This document shows, one piece after another, positions 25,107 to 34,383 of a DNA stretch of 64,000 nucleotides. Every line of letters starts with the position of its first letter. Position 1 is the stretch's first letter. The stretch covers positions 18,957 to 82,956 of the forward strand of contig CAIQQO010000201.1 of the NCBI GenBank assembly GCA_903873965.1. Reading direction: 5' to 3'. Below the pieces are notes generated by a model. That model ran no database searches, was not told the DNA's origin, and saw only the letters and a list, made by a program, of their open reading frames with translations. Source of the DNA: an uncultured bacterium (lineage in GTDB: Bacteria; Chloroflexota; Anaerolineae; J036; Brachytrichaceae). The translations under genes were made by a program, and so were the position numbers.

Positions 25107-27101
25107 ATGACTATCATGAATACGCTTAAAACGCGAACTAAGTTTTCATTTATCGTACTCGTCATGACAATCGCGGGTACTGTAGTGTGGTCTTTCCTTC
25201 TGGCGTTAGATCTCATACCCGGGTTACGTGGAACTAACGACTGGAGCTACATGTTCGAAGGGACGCGGGAGCCACTACGACTGCTGCCCTTCACAATAGG
25301 TTCTTTAGGATATCTCGGTGTTGGGGCATGGCTGATGAATCGAAAGCATCCAGCTGGGCTGCTAATCTGGTCTGTTACAGGCACAGTTGGGTTGACGCTG
25401 GCTGGCATATACATCAAAGAATCCCCGTTCTTTAAGTTGTTTGGGCTGACAGTCGCTCCTGATGGCACGGGTTGGCACATAGCAGCAGCTGCCATTGTCG
25501 ATCTGGGCAAGACATTGCGTGATTGGCCAGCCTACATGGTCTATGCTTATAAGTATTCATACCATCTGTTTATATCACCACCCGGTGCGGTTGTTTTTTA
25601 TTACGGACTCATTCAGCTACTGCAAGGATTGCCTGGAATTGCACACCTGATGTCAGAGCCATTGCGCCAGATTATGTGTCAGAATTTCACTATCGCTGAA
25701 TATTCTGATGCTCAACTTGCTGCTGCATGGGCAGGTATCTTAATGCCTCTTTGGAGCGGGTTGACAGTGCTGCCTTTATATTCGCTCGGGAAACGGCTTA
25801 TTGGCCAACGCGCTGCACGATGGAGCGTGTTATGGTGGCCACTAATCCCGAGTGTGATTATGTTTACCGGCACATTGAATACATTCTTTCCATTCCCGAC
25901 CGTTTGCCTGGTGTTGTTACTACTTGAGGGGTTAGCGCTTGGCAAGTGGTGGCTGGTTGTGCTTGCAGGAATCCTAGCATCTGTGATGACCTTCGTAAAT
26001 TTCGTTTTCTTCCCGTTGATATTTCTTGCTGGCATGCTTGTGTTACTTCATTACTTTGCCCGTACTAGCTTGTACAAGGCATCTGCAGAGGTGTTTGCTC
26101 CGAAGCGAGCTCCGTGGTTATGGCCATTCAACATTGGGATGCTCTTTGGTATAGGCCTCCTGTCAGTGTGGGTAGTCTATGACGCCTTCTTCGGCGTAAC
26201 CTTTTTCGATATTCTGCGTACATCTGCAGCATCGCACTTGGTACTAGATCGCCCATATTTCGCGTGGTTATTCCTGCATCTATACGACTATTTCATGTTT
26301 ACGGGCTGGCCATTAGTTGTCGTAGCAGCGTTGAGTGTAATTGCAGTTTTACGCACTTACTTTCGACATAAGAGACTTGATAATGCCGGTGTCCTTTTGA
26401 TATCGGTCTTCGTTACACTGATAACCCTTGATTTATCGGGTACGCTGCGCGGCGAAACTGGGCGCCTTCTCGTGTTCTTTACACCATTTTTCTTGTGCGG
26501 TGCAGGATGGATTGCTGAATCGAGCTCTCTAGAAGGTAACACGCATGCTGTATGGCTGTTGACGGTCGCGCAGGTGTTTGTAGTTGGCGTAATGCTTTCA
26601 TCATTGCATGTCATGGGGTTGGTGTGGAATACGCCATCTCCTATTGCACCGCCATTGCAAAATGCAGAGTCGCCACTGCAATCGATACCAAGTGGGGCTA
26701 CATTCGATCATGCGCTGCGCCTGATAGGGTTTTCTGGTGTTATTCAATCCGTCATGGATGCGAGGCCTATTAGTCCAACCCTCGACTTGTGGTTGGAATG
26801 GCAAGCAACGGGTCGCGTCAACTATCCGTATTGGTTATCACTTCTTCCGGTAGCGCCAGACGGCACAGTTGGCCAATCGACCCTACATCAGCCGTTTGAG
26901 AATCGGTTTCCAACGACTTGTTGGGCACCAAGTACTGGCGTGATCCGTGAGCATGTCAAGATCATCGTGCCCGCATCGTTTAAAGATGGAGCCTATTGGG
27001 TCAGTCTGGCATTAATGGATCGCTCTGGAAATCGCACAGAAGTGTTGATGCCTGATGGTTCCAGGGACGACCAGACTGGGCTAGGCCCATTTGTCAGATG
27101 A
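25107..27101 (+). CDS. GT-C-like polytopic membrane protein, paralogue 1
   Basis: The 664-residue protein has about 11 membrane helices and a soluble C-terminal beta domain of about 130 residues. That layout, with the C-terminal WLEWQA...PYWLSLLPVAPDGTVGQS...PFENRFPT pattern, is like glycosyltransferase-39-type proteins of Chloroflexota, which use lipid-linked sugars at the membrane. I cannot see a certain catalytic Asp/Glu motif, so the reaction is open. It is clearly homologous to the 661-residue protein at 29700-31685 along the whole length (KTRTSLYKASAEVFAP versus RTSLYTASAQAFAP; IVDLGKTLRDWPAYM versus IVDIGKTLQNWPAFM). This copy is visibly more AT-rich than its neighbours. The start has no good ribosome site; the ATG at 25116 is possible. 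Confidence 0.75.
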   Translation: MTIMNTLKTRTKFSFIVLVMTIAGTVVWSFLLALDLIPGLRGTNDWSYMFEGTREPLRLLPFTIGSLGYLGVGAWLMNRKHPAGLLIWSVTGTVGLTLAGIYIKESPFFKLFGLTVAPDGTGWHIAAAAIVDLGKTLRDWPAYMVYAYKYSYHLFISPPGAVVFYYGLIQLLQGLPGIAHLMSEPLRQIMCQNFTIAEYSDAQLAAAWAGILMPLWSGLTVLPLYSLGKRLIGQRAARWSVLWWPLIPSVIMFTGTLNTFFPFPTVCLVLLLLEGLALGKWWLVVLAGILASVMTFVNFVFFPLIFLAGMLVLLHYFARTSLYKASAEVFAPKRAPWLWPFNIGMLFGIGLLSVWVVYDAFFGVTFFDILRTSAASHLVLDRPYFAWLFLHLYDYFMFTGWPLVVVAALSVIAVLRTYFRHKRLDNAGVLLISVFVTLITLDLSGTLRGETGRLLVFFTPFFLCGAGWIAESSSLEGNTHAVWLLTVAQVFVVGVMLSSLHVMGLVWNTPSPIAPPLQNAESPLQSIPSGATFDHALRLIGFSGVIQSVMDARPISPTLDLWLEWQATGRVNYPYWLSLLPVAPDGTVGQSTLHQPFENRFPTTCWAPSTGVIREHVKIIVPASFKDGAYWVSLALMDRSGNRTEVLMPDGSRDDQTGLGPFVR

Positions 27102-27147
27102 ATCACTCCACAGGCGTTAGTGCATTCGCGTACAATTTGCCAAACCT

Positions 27148-28041
27148 ATGAACGCCAAACCAACAATTTCACCGGCCAAGACCGCGATACGCTCCGCAAC
27201 GCTGTTGATGCACAGCCCCGACCGCATGGGGCTTGTTTCCAGCGTCACCGACTTTATTTTCAAAAATAACGGCAACATCCTATACCTTGACCAGCATGTG
27301 GATGCGCAGTCTCAGGTGTTCTTTATGCGCGTGGAATGGGACCTTGCCAATTTCTCAATCCCGGATGACAAGATTGGCGAGTACTTCCACGTCCTTGTCG
27401 CCGAGCGCCTTGCGATGACATGGACGATCCACTTCTCTGACGAGATTCCGCGCATGGCGATCTTCGTCTCCAAAATGCCGCATTGCCTGCATGATATTCT
27501 GGCGCATGTGGAGGCCGGCGAGTGGCGTGTTCAGGTGCCATTGATCATCAGCAATCACGCCACGCTGGAGCATGTGGCAAAACGGCAGGGCATTCCGTTT
27601 CATGTCATCCCTGTGGATAAGGACAACAAAGCGGCGCAGGAGCAACAGCAATTGGCTCTGTTACAGGAAAACAAAATCGACTTCATCGTGCTGGCGCGCT
27701 ACATGCAGATCGTGAGTGCGGATTTTATTGCGCACTATGCCAATCGCATCATCAATATCCATCACTCGTTCCTGCCCGCCTTCCCCGGCGCGAAGCCCTA
27801 TCATTCGGCGCACGAACGCGGTGTGAAAATCATCGGTGCGACCAGCCACTATGTCACGGCTGACCTCGATGCCGGTCCGATCATTGAACAGGATGTGGCG
27901 CGGGTAACCCACAAGGATGCAGTTGAGGATCTTCTTCGCAAGGGGCAGGACCTCGAAAAAGTGGTGTTGTCGCGCGGCATCTGGTCGCACCTGACTCGCA
28001 AAGTGCTTGTATACGGCAACCGAACCGTTATCTTTCCATAA
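27148..28041 (+). CDS. purU: Formyltetrahydrofolate deformylase
   Basis: Hydrolyses 10-formyl-THF to THF and formate, which balances one-carbon pools and supplies formate. The 297-residue protein has an N-terminal ACT domain (ATLLMHSPDRMGLVSSVTDFI) and a C-terminal formyltransferase-type domain with IPVDKDNK, YMQIVS, RIINIHHSFLPAFPGAKPY, and GATSHYVTADLDAGPII. The catalytic Asn-His-Asp triad is represented by SNHATLE, HHSFLP and DLDAGPI. It opposes Fhs (position 1-1526) in net effect. It lies between the two GT-C-like paralogues and overlaps the convergent DtxR-type regulator gene by 14 bases at its 3' end. Confidence 0.95.
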   Translation: MNAKPTISPAKTAIRSATLLMHSPDRMGLVSSVTDFIFKNNGNILYLDQHVDAQSQVFFMRVEWDLANFSIPDDKIGEYFHVLVAERLAMTWTIHFSDEIPRMAIFVSKMPHCLHDILAHVEAGEWRVQVPLIISNHATLEHVAKRQGIPFHVIPVDKDNKAAQEQQQLALLQENKIDFIVLARYMQIVSADFIAHYANRIINIHHSFLPAFPGAKPYHSAHERGVKIIGATSHYVTADLDAGPIIEQDVARVTHKDAVEDLLRKGQDLEKVVLSRGIWSHLTRKVLVYGNRTVIFP

Positions 28042-28738
28042 GCGCGGTTTGCGCAAAGATTGACTGCGCCATGGCTAATCCCAGGACGACCTGGGCGCCG
28101 TTTACGATCACCGTCATAGTCTGATTGAAAGTCTGTACTTCGAGAATGGTGATCGTGGCGCCGGGCATCAGGGCGCGCTGTTCGAGGAAGGACATCAGAT
28201 CGGGAGTGTCCTCAGCCAGTTCATGGATGCGCCGAATGACGCCCTGTTGACCAGCCTTCATATCAATCAGCCGAATCCACTGCGCCACGGCCATCTCATT
28301 ACCTGGCATCGGGTTGCCATGGGGACATGTGCCGGGATGATGGAGCTTTTCTTCCATGAGCATCAGCGTTTCTTCGGAGATGACATGCTCGAGCGCGTGG
28401 GCTTCTTGATGCAGTCGCGACCAGGGCACGCCCAGAATATCGCGTAACAGCCTTTCGATGATGAAATGCCGCCGGATGACACTGCGCGCTTTCTGACGTC
28501 CCTGCGCCGTCAAGCGCAACACCTTGTGTTCCTCTACGATGACCCAGCCATCTCGCACCATACGCTTGATCGTCGCGCCGGCAGTGGGTTGTGACACACC
28601 AATCTGTGTGGCCAGCAACGAGGCGTGCGCCGGTCGGCCGTCGCGTTCCCATACATATAACACGACGAGATAGTCCTCTACGGTAGCAGTAGCCGGGGGA
28701 TGATTTCTGACTGGGGCCAATTCGCCCTGGGTTACCAT
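28028..28738 (-). CDS. DtxR/MntR-family metal-dependent repressor
   Basis: A 236-residue regulator that should bind DNA when loaded with Fe(II) or Mn(II). The winged helix is at residues about 20-80 (TVEDYLVVLYVWERD, LATQIGVSQPTAGATIKRMVRDGWV). The metal-site region follows: HALEHVISEETLMLMEEKLHHPGTCPHGNPMPG, the usual dimerisation block of the family (quoted in part). A C-terminal FeoA/SH3-like domain (LMPGATITILEVQT) ends the protein. The start ATG at 28738 is preferred; the ORF-track start at 28771 is a TTG. It is divergent from a ZIP transporter gene, with a perfect 14-base palindrome between them. That places the ZIP gene as its probable target. Confidence 0.9.
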   Translation of the reverse strand: MVTQGELAPVRNHPPATATVEDYLVVLYVWERDGRPAHASLLATQIGVSQPTAGATIKRMVRDGWVIVEEHKVLRLTAQGRQKARSVIRRHFIIERLLRDILGVPWSRLHQEAHALEHVISEETLMLMEEKLHHPGTCPHGNPMPGNEMAVAQWIRLIDMKAGQQGVIRRIHELAEDTPDLMSFLEQRALMPGATITILEVQTFNQTMTVIVNGAQVVLGLAMAQSIFAQTALMER

Positions 28739-28818
28739 GTGTTCACCCACATTGGTTAATATTTGCCTCAATTACCGGTTGACACTCAGCAGAAGACCGT
28801 GTACCATCCGCCATGTAG

Positions 28819-28832
28819 TTAGTATATACTAA
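28819..28832. promoter_or_regulatory. Palindromic operator for the DtxR-type repressor
   Basis: TTAGTATATACTAA is a perfect 14-base palindrome midway between the divergent repressor and ZIP genes. DtxR/MntR operators are AT-rich palindromes of this kind. A TTGACA at 28779-28784 with a TACCAT 17 bases later lies just upstream on the plus strand, so the operator would overlap the transcript start of the ZIP gene. Confidence 0.75.
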
Positions 28833-28874
28833 TTCCGGCAGAAAGCCTATACAACACTTGGAGACCATACTGTC

Positions 28875-29660
28875 ATGACCTTTGCACAAACGGTACTGCT
28901 TGGCGCCATTGCTGGTTTCACGATCTTTATCGGATTGCCACTCGGGCGCCTCAAAATCCTCTCAGACAAAGCGCGCACCCTCATTTCGATGATTTCTGTC
29001 GGTATTATATTATTCCTGCTTATCGATATTTTCACCCATGTCGCTGAACCGATAGAAGCAGCTCTGAAAGGCGATAATGGCGTGCCCAATTATGGCGATG
29101 CCGCCCTGTTGATCGCTGTGTTTGTGATCGGTTTTGGTGTGGGTTTATTAGGGCTTATTCTGTTTGAGCAGCGGTTCCTGTCCCATCGTGCAACCGACAA
29201 GCAGTCACTCCCGCCGGCGCGGCTGGCGTTGATGATCGCCATTGGACTTGGGTTGCACAATTTCTCCGAGGGACTAGCCATCGGGCAATCAGCAGGCCAT
29301 GGCGATATTGCCCTGGCGCTGCTGTTGATCATCGGCTTTGGATTGCACAATGCCACAGAAGGATTTGGCATCGTCGGTCCACTCGCCGGCCAGATGCCCA
29401 GCTGGGGCTTCCTCGGCATGGTCGGGCTGATCGGCGGAGGGCCGACGTTTATCGGCACCATGCTGGGCTACGGGTTCACCTCACCGGTAACTTCAGTGCT
29501 CTTTCTGGCACTGGCGATAGGTGCTCTGATCTATGTACTCGCCGAACTCATGTTTGCCAACCATCGTCCCGGCACCAAGATGCAGGGTGCCATCGGCTTG
29601 ATGCTGGGATTCATCCTCGCGTTCTTGACCGATATGATTCTCGTGATTGCCGGCGCTTAG
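28875..29660 (+). CDS. ZIP-family divalent metal transporter
   Basis: A 261-residue inner-membrane importer for zinc, manganese or iron, with eight predicted helices. The paired metal-binding motifs of helices 4 and 5 are HNFSEG and HNATEG, which are diagnostic of ZIP proteins. The link between helices 3 and 4 is short (FEQRFLSHRATDKQ) and lacks the usual His-rich stretch. It is controlled, by context, by the divergent DtxR-type repressor and the palindrome before it. A DtxR-family repressor suggests Mn or Fe rather than Zn. The second GT-C-like gene starts 39 bases later and may be read through from the same promoter. Confidence 0.92.
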   Translation: MTFAQTVLLGAIAGFTIFIGLPLGRLKILSDKARTLISMISVGIILFLLIDIFTHVAEPIEAALKGDNGVPNYGDAALLIAVFVIGFGVGLLGLILFEQRFLSHRATDKQSLPPARLALMIAIGLGLHNFSEGLAIGQSAGHGDIALALLLIIGFGLHNATEGFGIVGPLAGQMPSWGFLGMVGLIGGGPTFIGTMLGYGFTSPVTSVLFLALAIGALIYVLAELMFANHRPGTKMQGAIGLMLGFILAFLTDMILVIAGA

Positions 29661-29699
29661 TTCACTGTCCAGCGTGTCTTCGTTGATAATTAACGCCTG

Positions 29700-31685
29700 A
29701 TGGACAATCATAAGGGGCGATCCCGTGCTGCGCTAGGCATCGCCATCATACTGATATTTTCGATTGGCTGGGTAGCGCTTCTTGCGCTCAACCTGGTGCC
29801 ACAATTGCGCGGTGATTTTGGGTGGCGTTGGCCGTATGAGCTGCCTCAGGCTGCGACGCGGGTTCTACCTCTGGGCGGGGGCGTGATCTTCTTTATGGCT
29901 GTCGGCGCATGGCTGCAAGGGCGCCAACGTGCCCGCTGGCTGTTGTTCTGGTCTATCCTCGGCACTGTGGGCATCACGATGGCGGGACTGTACGTAAGCG
30001 AGTCGCCCTTGTTCAAGCTGTACGCCGTGGCGGTGAGTCCGGGCGTTACCAGTTGGCATTACGCCGCTGCGACGATCGTGGATATCGGGAAGACTTTGCA
30101 GAACTGGCCTGCATTCATGCAGGTGGCGGTGAAGTATTCAACCCATCTGGGCATCGTTCCGCCAGGCGCTGTTCTGATCTATTATGAGTTCAACCAGTTA
30201 TTGCAGGGCGTGCCCGCTGTAGCGCATATGCTGGCTGCGCCATTGCGTCTGGCGATGTGCCAGAATTTTGAACTGGCGCAATACAGTGACGCCCAGCTAG
30301 CCAGTGCGTGGTTCGGCATACTCATGCCCTTGTGGGCTGGACTTACCGTGCTGCCCATGTATCGGCTGGCCATGCGCATGGTGGGAGAGAAGGCCGCGCG
30401 TTGGTGTGTGATCTGGTGGCCGCTGATTCCGGGAATCCTGATGTTTACTGGCTCGTGGAATACTCTTTTTCCACTGCTGGCTGTCTGTGACATACTCCTG
30501 TTGGTCGAAGGTCTATTACGCGGGCGGCGCTGGCTTGTCGTTGCCTCAGGGCTGCTGGCATCGCTGTTGACCTTTATCTCGTTCGCGTTCTTTCCTGTGC
30601 TTTTCCTCGCCGGCATGCTTGTGCTTGTTGGCTATCTTGCGCGCACCAGTCTATATACTGCGTCGGCGCAAGCCTTTGCGCCTGGTCGGTTTCCCTGGCT
30701 TTGGCCGCTCGTTGTGGGCGTTTGTTACGGCGCAGGACTGCTTGTTGTGTGGGTGTTGTACGATGTCCTTGCCGGCGTGAGTTTTTTCGACGTGTTGCGT
30801 ACCGCTTCATCGGCGCACCTGGCGATGGATCGTCCGTACTTGCCGTGGCTGTTCATGCATCTCTATGATTACTTCATCTTTACCGGCTGGCCTGTTATAT
30901 TGCCGGCTCTCATGGCCGTTGCCGCAGCCGTGCTGACGTTGAAACGACGGCAGGCGCTCAATACTGGCGCGCTATTGGCCTTGTCAGCAGGCGCCACATT
31001 GTTGCTGCTTGATCTCAGTGGCACGATGCGTGGCGAGTCGGGACGCATTTTACAGTTCATGACGCCCTTCTTTCTGGTCAGTGCTGCCGGATGGTTGACC
31101 AGCGTGGCAAAGACGCGAGCTCAGCGTGCCGGCTGGCTCATTACCCTTGCTCAGGGGCTGGTGGTCGTCGTCATGATATCCGTCCTGCGCGTCATGGGCG
31201 CAGAGTTTATTACGCCTGCGCCCGTCGCGTCGCCTGAACTGGTGCAAGCATCGCCGCGCGAGAGTTTCCCCAATGGCGCTCTTTTTGCGCAAGCGCTCAA
31301 GCTCAATACCTTTTCTGGCTATGTATCGGATGCGGTCGATGCGCAAGGCGTTAGCCGGCCCGTGTTGAATGTGTGGCTGGAATGGCAATCGAGCGGGCAG
31401 GTGGATACGCCATACTGGATGTCCCTGCTGCCCGTCGCGCCTGACGGTACACTCGGGCAAGCCGTACTGCGACAGCCATTCGACACCAGGTACCCCATCA
31501 CGTGTTGGTTGCCCCGCAGTGGCGTCATCCGCGAGCAATTCACAGTCACTTTACCCGCTACGACCAAAGAGGGTGGGTATTGGGTCAGCCTGTCGTTGCT
31601 TGATCGCACTGGCAAACCTGCGTCCGTGGTTATGCCGGATGGGTCGCTCGATACACAGACTGGTCTTGGTGCCTTTGATCGCTGA
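29700..31685 (+). CDS. GT-C-like polytopic membrane protein, paralogue 2
   Basis: The 661-residue membrane protein has about 11 helices and the same C-terminal beta domain as the protein at 25107-27101. Both end in a DxQTGLGxFxR tail (DTQTGLGAFDR here). Base use here is GC-rich like the neighbours, unlike the AT-rich paralogue. Function is likely transfer of a sugar from a lipid carrier, by similarity in layout to GT39-type proteins; no experimental homologue is known to me. It follows the ZIP gene closely and ends before a clear terminator at 31795. Confidence 0.75.
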   Translation: MDNHKGRSRAALGIAIILIFSIGWVALLALNLVPQLRGDFGWRWPYELPQAATRVLPLGGGVIFFMAVGAWLQGRQRARWLLFWSILGTVGITMAGLYVSESPLFKLYAVAVSPGVTSWHYAAATIVDIGKTLQNWPAFMQVAVKYSTHLGIVPPGAVLIYYEFNQLLQGVPAVAHMLAAPLRLAMCQNFELAQYSDAQLASAWFGILMPLWAGLTVLPMYRLAMRMVGEKAARWCVIWWPLIPGILMFTGSWNTLFPLLAVCDILLLVEGLLRGRRWLVVASGLLASLLTFISFAFFPVLFLAGMLVLVGYLARTSLYTASAQAFAPGRFPWLWPLVVGVCYGAGLLVVWVLYDVLAGVSFFDVLRTASSAHLAMDRPYLPWLFMHLYDYFIFTGWPVILPALMAVAAAVLTLKRRQALNTGALLALSAGATLLLLDLSGTMRGESGRILQFMTPFFLVSAAGWLTSVAKTRAQRAGWLITLAQGLVVVVMISVLRVMGAEFITPAPVASPELVQASPRESFPNGALFAQALKLNTFSGYVSDAVDAQGVSRPVLNVWLEWQSSGQVDTPYWMSLLPVAPDGTLGQAVLRQPFDTRYPITCWLPRSGVIREQFTVTLPATTKEGGYWVSLSLLDRTGKPASVVMPDGSLDTQTGLGAFDR

Positions 31686-31794
31686 TAAGAACATTAAAAT
31701 ATGATTAAAAATCCAGGTCATACGTAGTAATACGTATTGTTGGTAAATTGGGTGCATACCATAATACCTTTGCGTCTGGGGGGCGGGGTTATTT

Positions 31795-31832
31795 GGTGTG
31801 CGAGCTGGTATATCAGCTCGTACACCCTTTTT
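31795..31832 (+). terminator. Intrinsic terminator after GT-C-like paralogue 2
   Basis: GGTGTGCGAGCTG and CAGCTCGTACACC pair over 13 bases with one G-T-type mismatch around the loop GTATAT, followed by CCTTTTT. It lies between the GT-C-like gene and the racemase homologue. Confidence 0.75.
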
Positions 31833-31859
31833 CGAGAGCATCGCCTATACTCTGCCATA

Positions 31860-32576
31860 ATGAAAACCATAGGTCTGATAGGCGGTATGTCCTGGGAGTC
31901 TTCTCTGGAATACTATCGCATCATCAACGAAACTGTCCGCGATACGGTGGGTGGGTTTCACTCAGCCCGTTGCCTGATGTACTCAGTCGACTTTGCCGAT
32001 ATTGAAGTGCTGCAACATGAAGGTCGTTGGGACGAAGCGGCTGCGGTGCTTATTGACGCTGCTCAACGCCTTGAACGTGGGGGCGCCGAATTTATTGTGT
32101 TGTGCACCAACACCATGCACAAACTGGCCGACAGCATGAGCGCCGGCATGCGCATCCCGCTGCTGCATATTGCCGACGCGACAGCCGAACAGATTGTTGC
32201 GCGCGGATATCATACCATCGGCCTGCTGGGCACGCGCTTCACGATGGAAGAGGACTTTTACAAAGGTCGCCTGGCGAATCGATACGGATTGCGCGTACTC
32301 ATCCCTTCCAGCGAAGAACGCGCCCTGATCCACCGCGTTATCTACGAGGAACTCATATTGGGACAGATCAAACCGGCTTCGCGTGACGGCTATCTGAAGG
32401 TTATTCAGAACCTCATTGCACAAGGCGCCGAAGGCGTCATTCTTGGCTGCACTGAAATCGGCTTACTCGTCCATGATGGCGACAGCGCTGTTCCGCTTTT
32501 CGACACTACTCATATCCATGCATTGGCTGCGGTGAGTTATGCTCAGTCTCTCGAGGCATCTCCAATCCCCAATTGA
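31860..32576 (+). CDS. Aspartate/glutamate racemase-family protein
   Basis: The 238-residue protein begins at MKTIGLIGGMSWESSLEYY (31860). The ORF-track start at 31737 would read through the terminator hairpin and is rejected. The two catalytic cysteines of the PLP-independent racemase fold are visible in IVLCTNTMHK and ILGCTEIGL. The GGMSWESS N-terminus matches the aspartate racemase (YgeA-like) branch, so broad-specificity amino-acid racemisation is likely, giving D-amino acids for cell walls or signalling. It is a single gene, convergent with ycgQ, with no gap between stops. Confidence 0.88.
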   Translation: MKTIGLIGGMSWESSLEYYRIINETVRDTVGGFHSARCLMYSVDFADIEVLQHEGRWDEAAAVLIDAAQRLERGGAEFIVLCTNTMHKLADSMSAGMRIPLLHIADATAEQIVARGYHTIGLLGTRFTMEEDFYKGRLANRYGLRVLIPSSEERALIHRVIYEELILGQIKPASRDGYLKVIQNLIAQGAEGVILGCTEIGLLVHDGDSAVPLFDTTHIHALAAVSYAQSLEASPIPN

Positions 32577-33338
32577 TTAAGGGTACAAGTAGGGATTCTC
32601 TGGTTGCTGTGCCGGTTCAATCTTGTCTGGGATAATGACCGGTACACCTTCGCCTGCAAACTGGCCGGCCTTAAACTTCCCTGTCACGTGGATCCAACTG
32701 TCATTGGTCAATGTTGATGCCGCACTGGTCTGCACCAGCAATCCCAGGGCTGATGCATCGGCGACGCAACAACTGATGGCGAAGCGCGATACCCAGATTT
32801 GATCCGCGCCATTGCGTGGATCGCGGTACACAAAGCCGATGACATCCACCACCTGGCCATTGAACGAGGCTGGATCAGGATTCTTAGTGAATTCATTGAG
32901 CCAGTCGAGGATATTCTTTGGCCCCGTGGCAGCGCGCTGTGCCGTTGTGACGCTCCCGGCGCGTTGTGGGGCGCTTAACCCAATACCGCGGCTGTTGACG
33001 GCACTGGCTCCCAGCGGACGCGCCGGAACGAACAGCCCCAGCAACATCGGGATCGCCATGATCGCTAGCGCGCCCCACGAAATGCCGTGATGGTGGTCGT
33101 GGGCATGATCGTGCTCCTCCTCATTGCCCCTTCTTCCCTGCCTCCCCTCGATCAGTCGATATACCATCGTGAGTGCGAGTGCAGACAGGATCAGGACGGC
33201 GATGAACGATAACCACGCAAAACGTTGATTGATGTAAAACGCCAACGTACCATCGCTGATTTTCGTGTAGAACATCAAGCCCAATCCGCTGAGGATCAAG
33301 GCTTTGAGGATTGTTTCCGGTCTATTCATGGTCTTCAC
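32577..33338 (-). CDS. ycgQ: YcgQ-like membrane protein (DUF1980/TIGR03943 type)
   Basis: A 253-residue protein with two N-terminal helices (ILKALILSGLGLMFYT, FAWLSFIAVLILSALALTMV), a His-rich loop (HDHAHDHHHG) that may bind metal, a third helix, and an extracellular C-terminal domain with VDVIGFVYRDPRNG, ISCCVADASALGL and WIHVTGKF. This is the pattern of YcgQ proteins, which are always paired with a YcgR permease. The role of the pair is not established. The ATG at 33338 (MKTMNRP) lies immediately after the stop of the permease gene. Confidence 0.88.
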   Translation of the reverse strand: MKTMNRPETILKALILSGLGLMFYTKISDGTLAFYINQRFAWLSFIAVLILSALALTMVYRLIEGRQGRRGNEEEHDHAHDHHHGISWGALAIMAIPMLLGLFVPARPLGASAVNSRGIGLSAPQRAGSVTTAQRAATGPKNILDWLNEFTKNPDPASFNGQVVDVIGFVYRDPRNGADQIWVSRFAISCCVADASALGLLVQTSAASTLTNDSWIHVTGKFKAGQFAGEGVPVIIPDKIEPAQQPENPYLYP

Positions 33339-34376
33339 CTACCATCCCAGGTTCAAATTGATCACCAGCCCGATCAAAATCGCAGCGAGCAGCGGTAGAA
33401 CGAACAGGTAAGCCACTGTTTTGCGGTGGAAAACGCCGAGAAACATCAAGATGCTCTTAATGTCAACCATCGGGCCAAAAACCAAAAACGCAATAATGGA
33501 CCCGCTCGTGAACGTCCTGACAAAGTACAGCGCAATAAAGGCGTCGACGGTGCTGCATACTGAGAGAACGAATGCCAGCGCGCACAACGCAATGACGGAT
33601 GTGATGGGGCTGGTGCCAATGCTGATCAACACTTGCTGCGGGATCAGGCTTTGCATCGTTGTGGCGATCAAAGAACCAACCACCAGGTAGCGTCCCATGT
33701 CGAAAAACTCATCGGCCGCAATGCCAAATGACCGTTGTAGTCGGGTTGAAAATGACTCGATTTTGATGGATTCAATCGGTATCAGGTCGGTTGAACCGCC
33801 TATGATAGGCGCGAGCGTTGCCGGACGTACCACCTTGAGCAGGTCAGGTTGCGCCGTGAACACAAGCCCAATCCCCATAGCGATCACAAAGGTAAATCCG
33901 ATGCGCGCCCAGAAAATAGTTGACAATCCAAATGCCGCGTAGGTGCTTGCGATCACTACCGGGTTCAGAACCGGCGCGCCAAGGATAAATGCAATGCCAA
34001 CCGATGTGGGCAGACCTTTCTGATACAGGCGCCGCACGACGGGCACGACGCCGCATTCACATACGGGGAAAATCATACCGAGCAACGCCCCCATGGCCGT
34101 GGCGATGTATTTGTTGCGCGGAATGACGCGCGCCATGTCGTCGGGTGTGACGAACACCGAGATCAAACCAGCGACGATGGAGCCTAGCAGCAGGAACGGG
34201 GCTGCTTCGATGAACAGTCCTACAAATGTTGTCACATAGTTCTGCGCCATGTCAGGCAGGTTGATCGCAGGCGTCATGCCGAGTACCGGTAGCAGATTGT
34301 CCAGCAAGAAGGTGCCAAGCAGGATGACCAGTACCAGCAACACAAAAGACAACAAGCGTTTGCGAGTCATTTCCAT
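33339..34376 (-). CDS. ycgR: YcgR-like permease (UPF0718/DUF318 family)
   Basis: A polytopic permease of 345 residues from the ATG at 34376 (MEMTRKRLLSF). Family motifs are AAPFLLLGSIVAGL, FPVCECGVVPVVRRLYQKGLP, FILGAPVLNPVVIASTY and VCSTVDAFIALYF. The two cysteines in CECG and the C in VCSTVD are typical of the family. It is followed directly by ycgQ, which is the standard pair. Substrate is unknown; metal or toxic-anion efflux has been suggested for relatives. It begins just past the stop of the flippase-like gene upstream, so transcription from the promoter at 35740 may cover all three. Confidence 0.88.
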   Translation of the reverse strand: MEMTRKRLLSFVLLVLVILLGTFLLDNLLPVLGMTPAINLPDMAQNYVTTFVGLFIEAAPFLLLGSIVAGLISVFVTPDDMARVIPRNKYIATAMGALLGMIFPVCECGVVPVVRRLYQKGLPTSVGIAFILGAPVLNPVVIASTYAAFGLSTIFWARIGFTFVIAMGIGLVFTAQPDLLKVVRPATLAPIIGGSTDLIPIESIKIESFSTRLQRSFGIAADEFFDMGRYLVVGSLIATTMQSLIPQQVLISIGTSPITSVIALCALAFVLSVCSTVDAFIALYFVRTFTSGSIIAFLVFGPMVDIKSILMFLGVFHRKTVAYLFVLPLLAAILIGLVINLNLGW

Positions 34377-34383
34377 GGATGCT

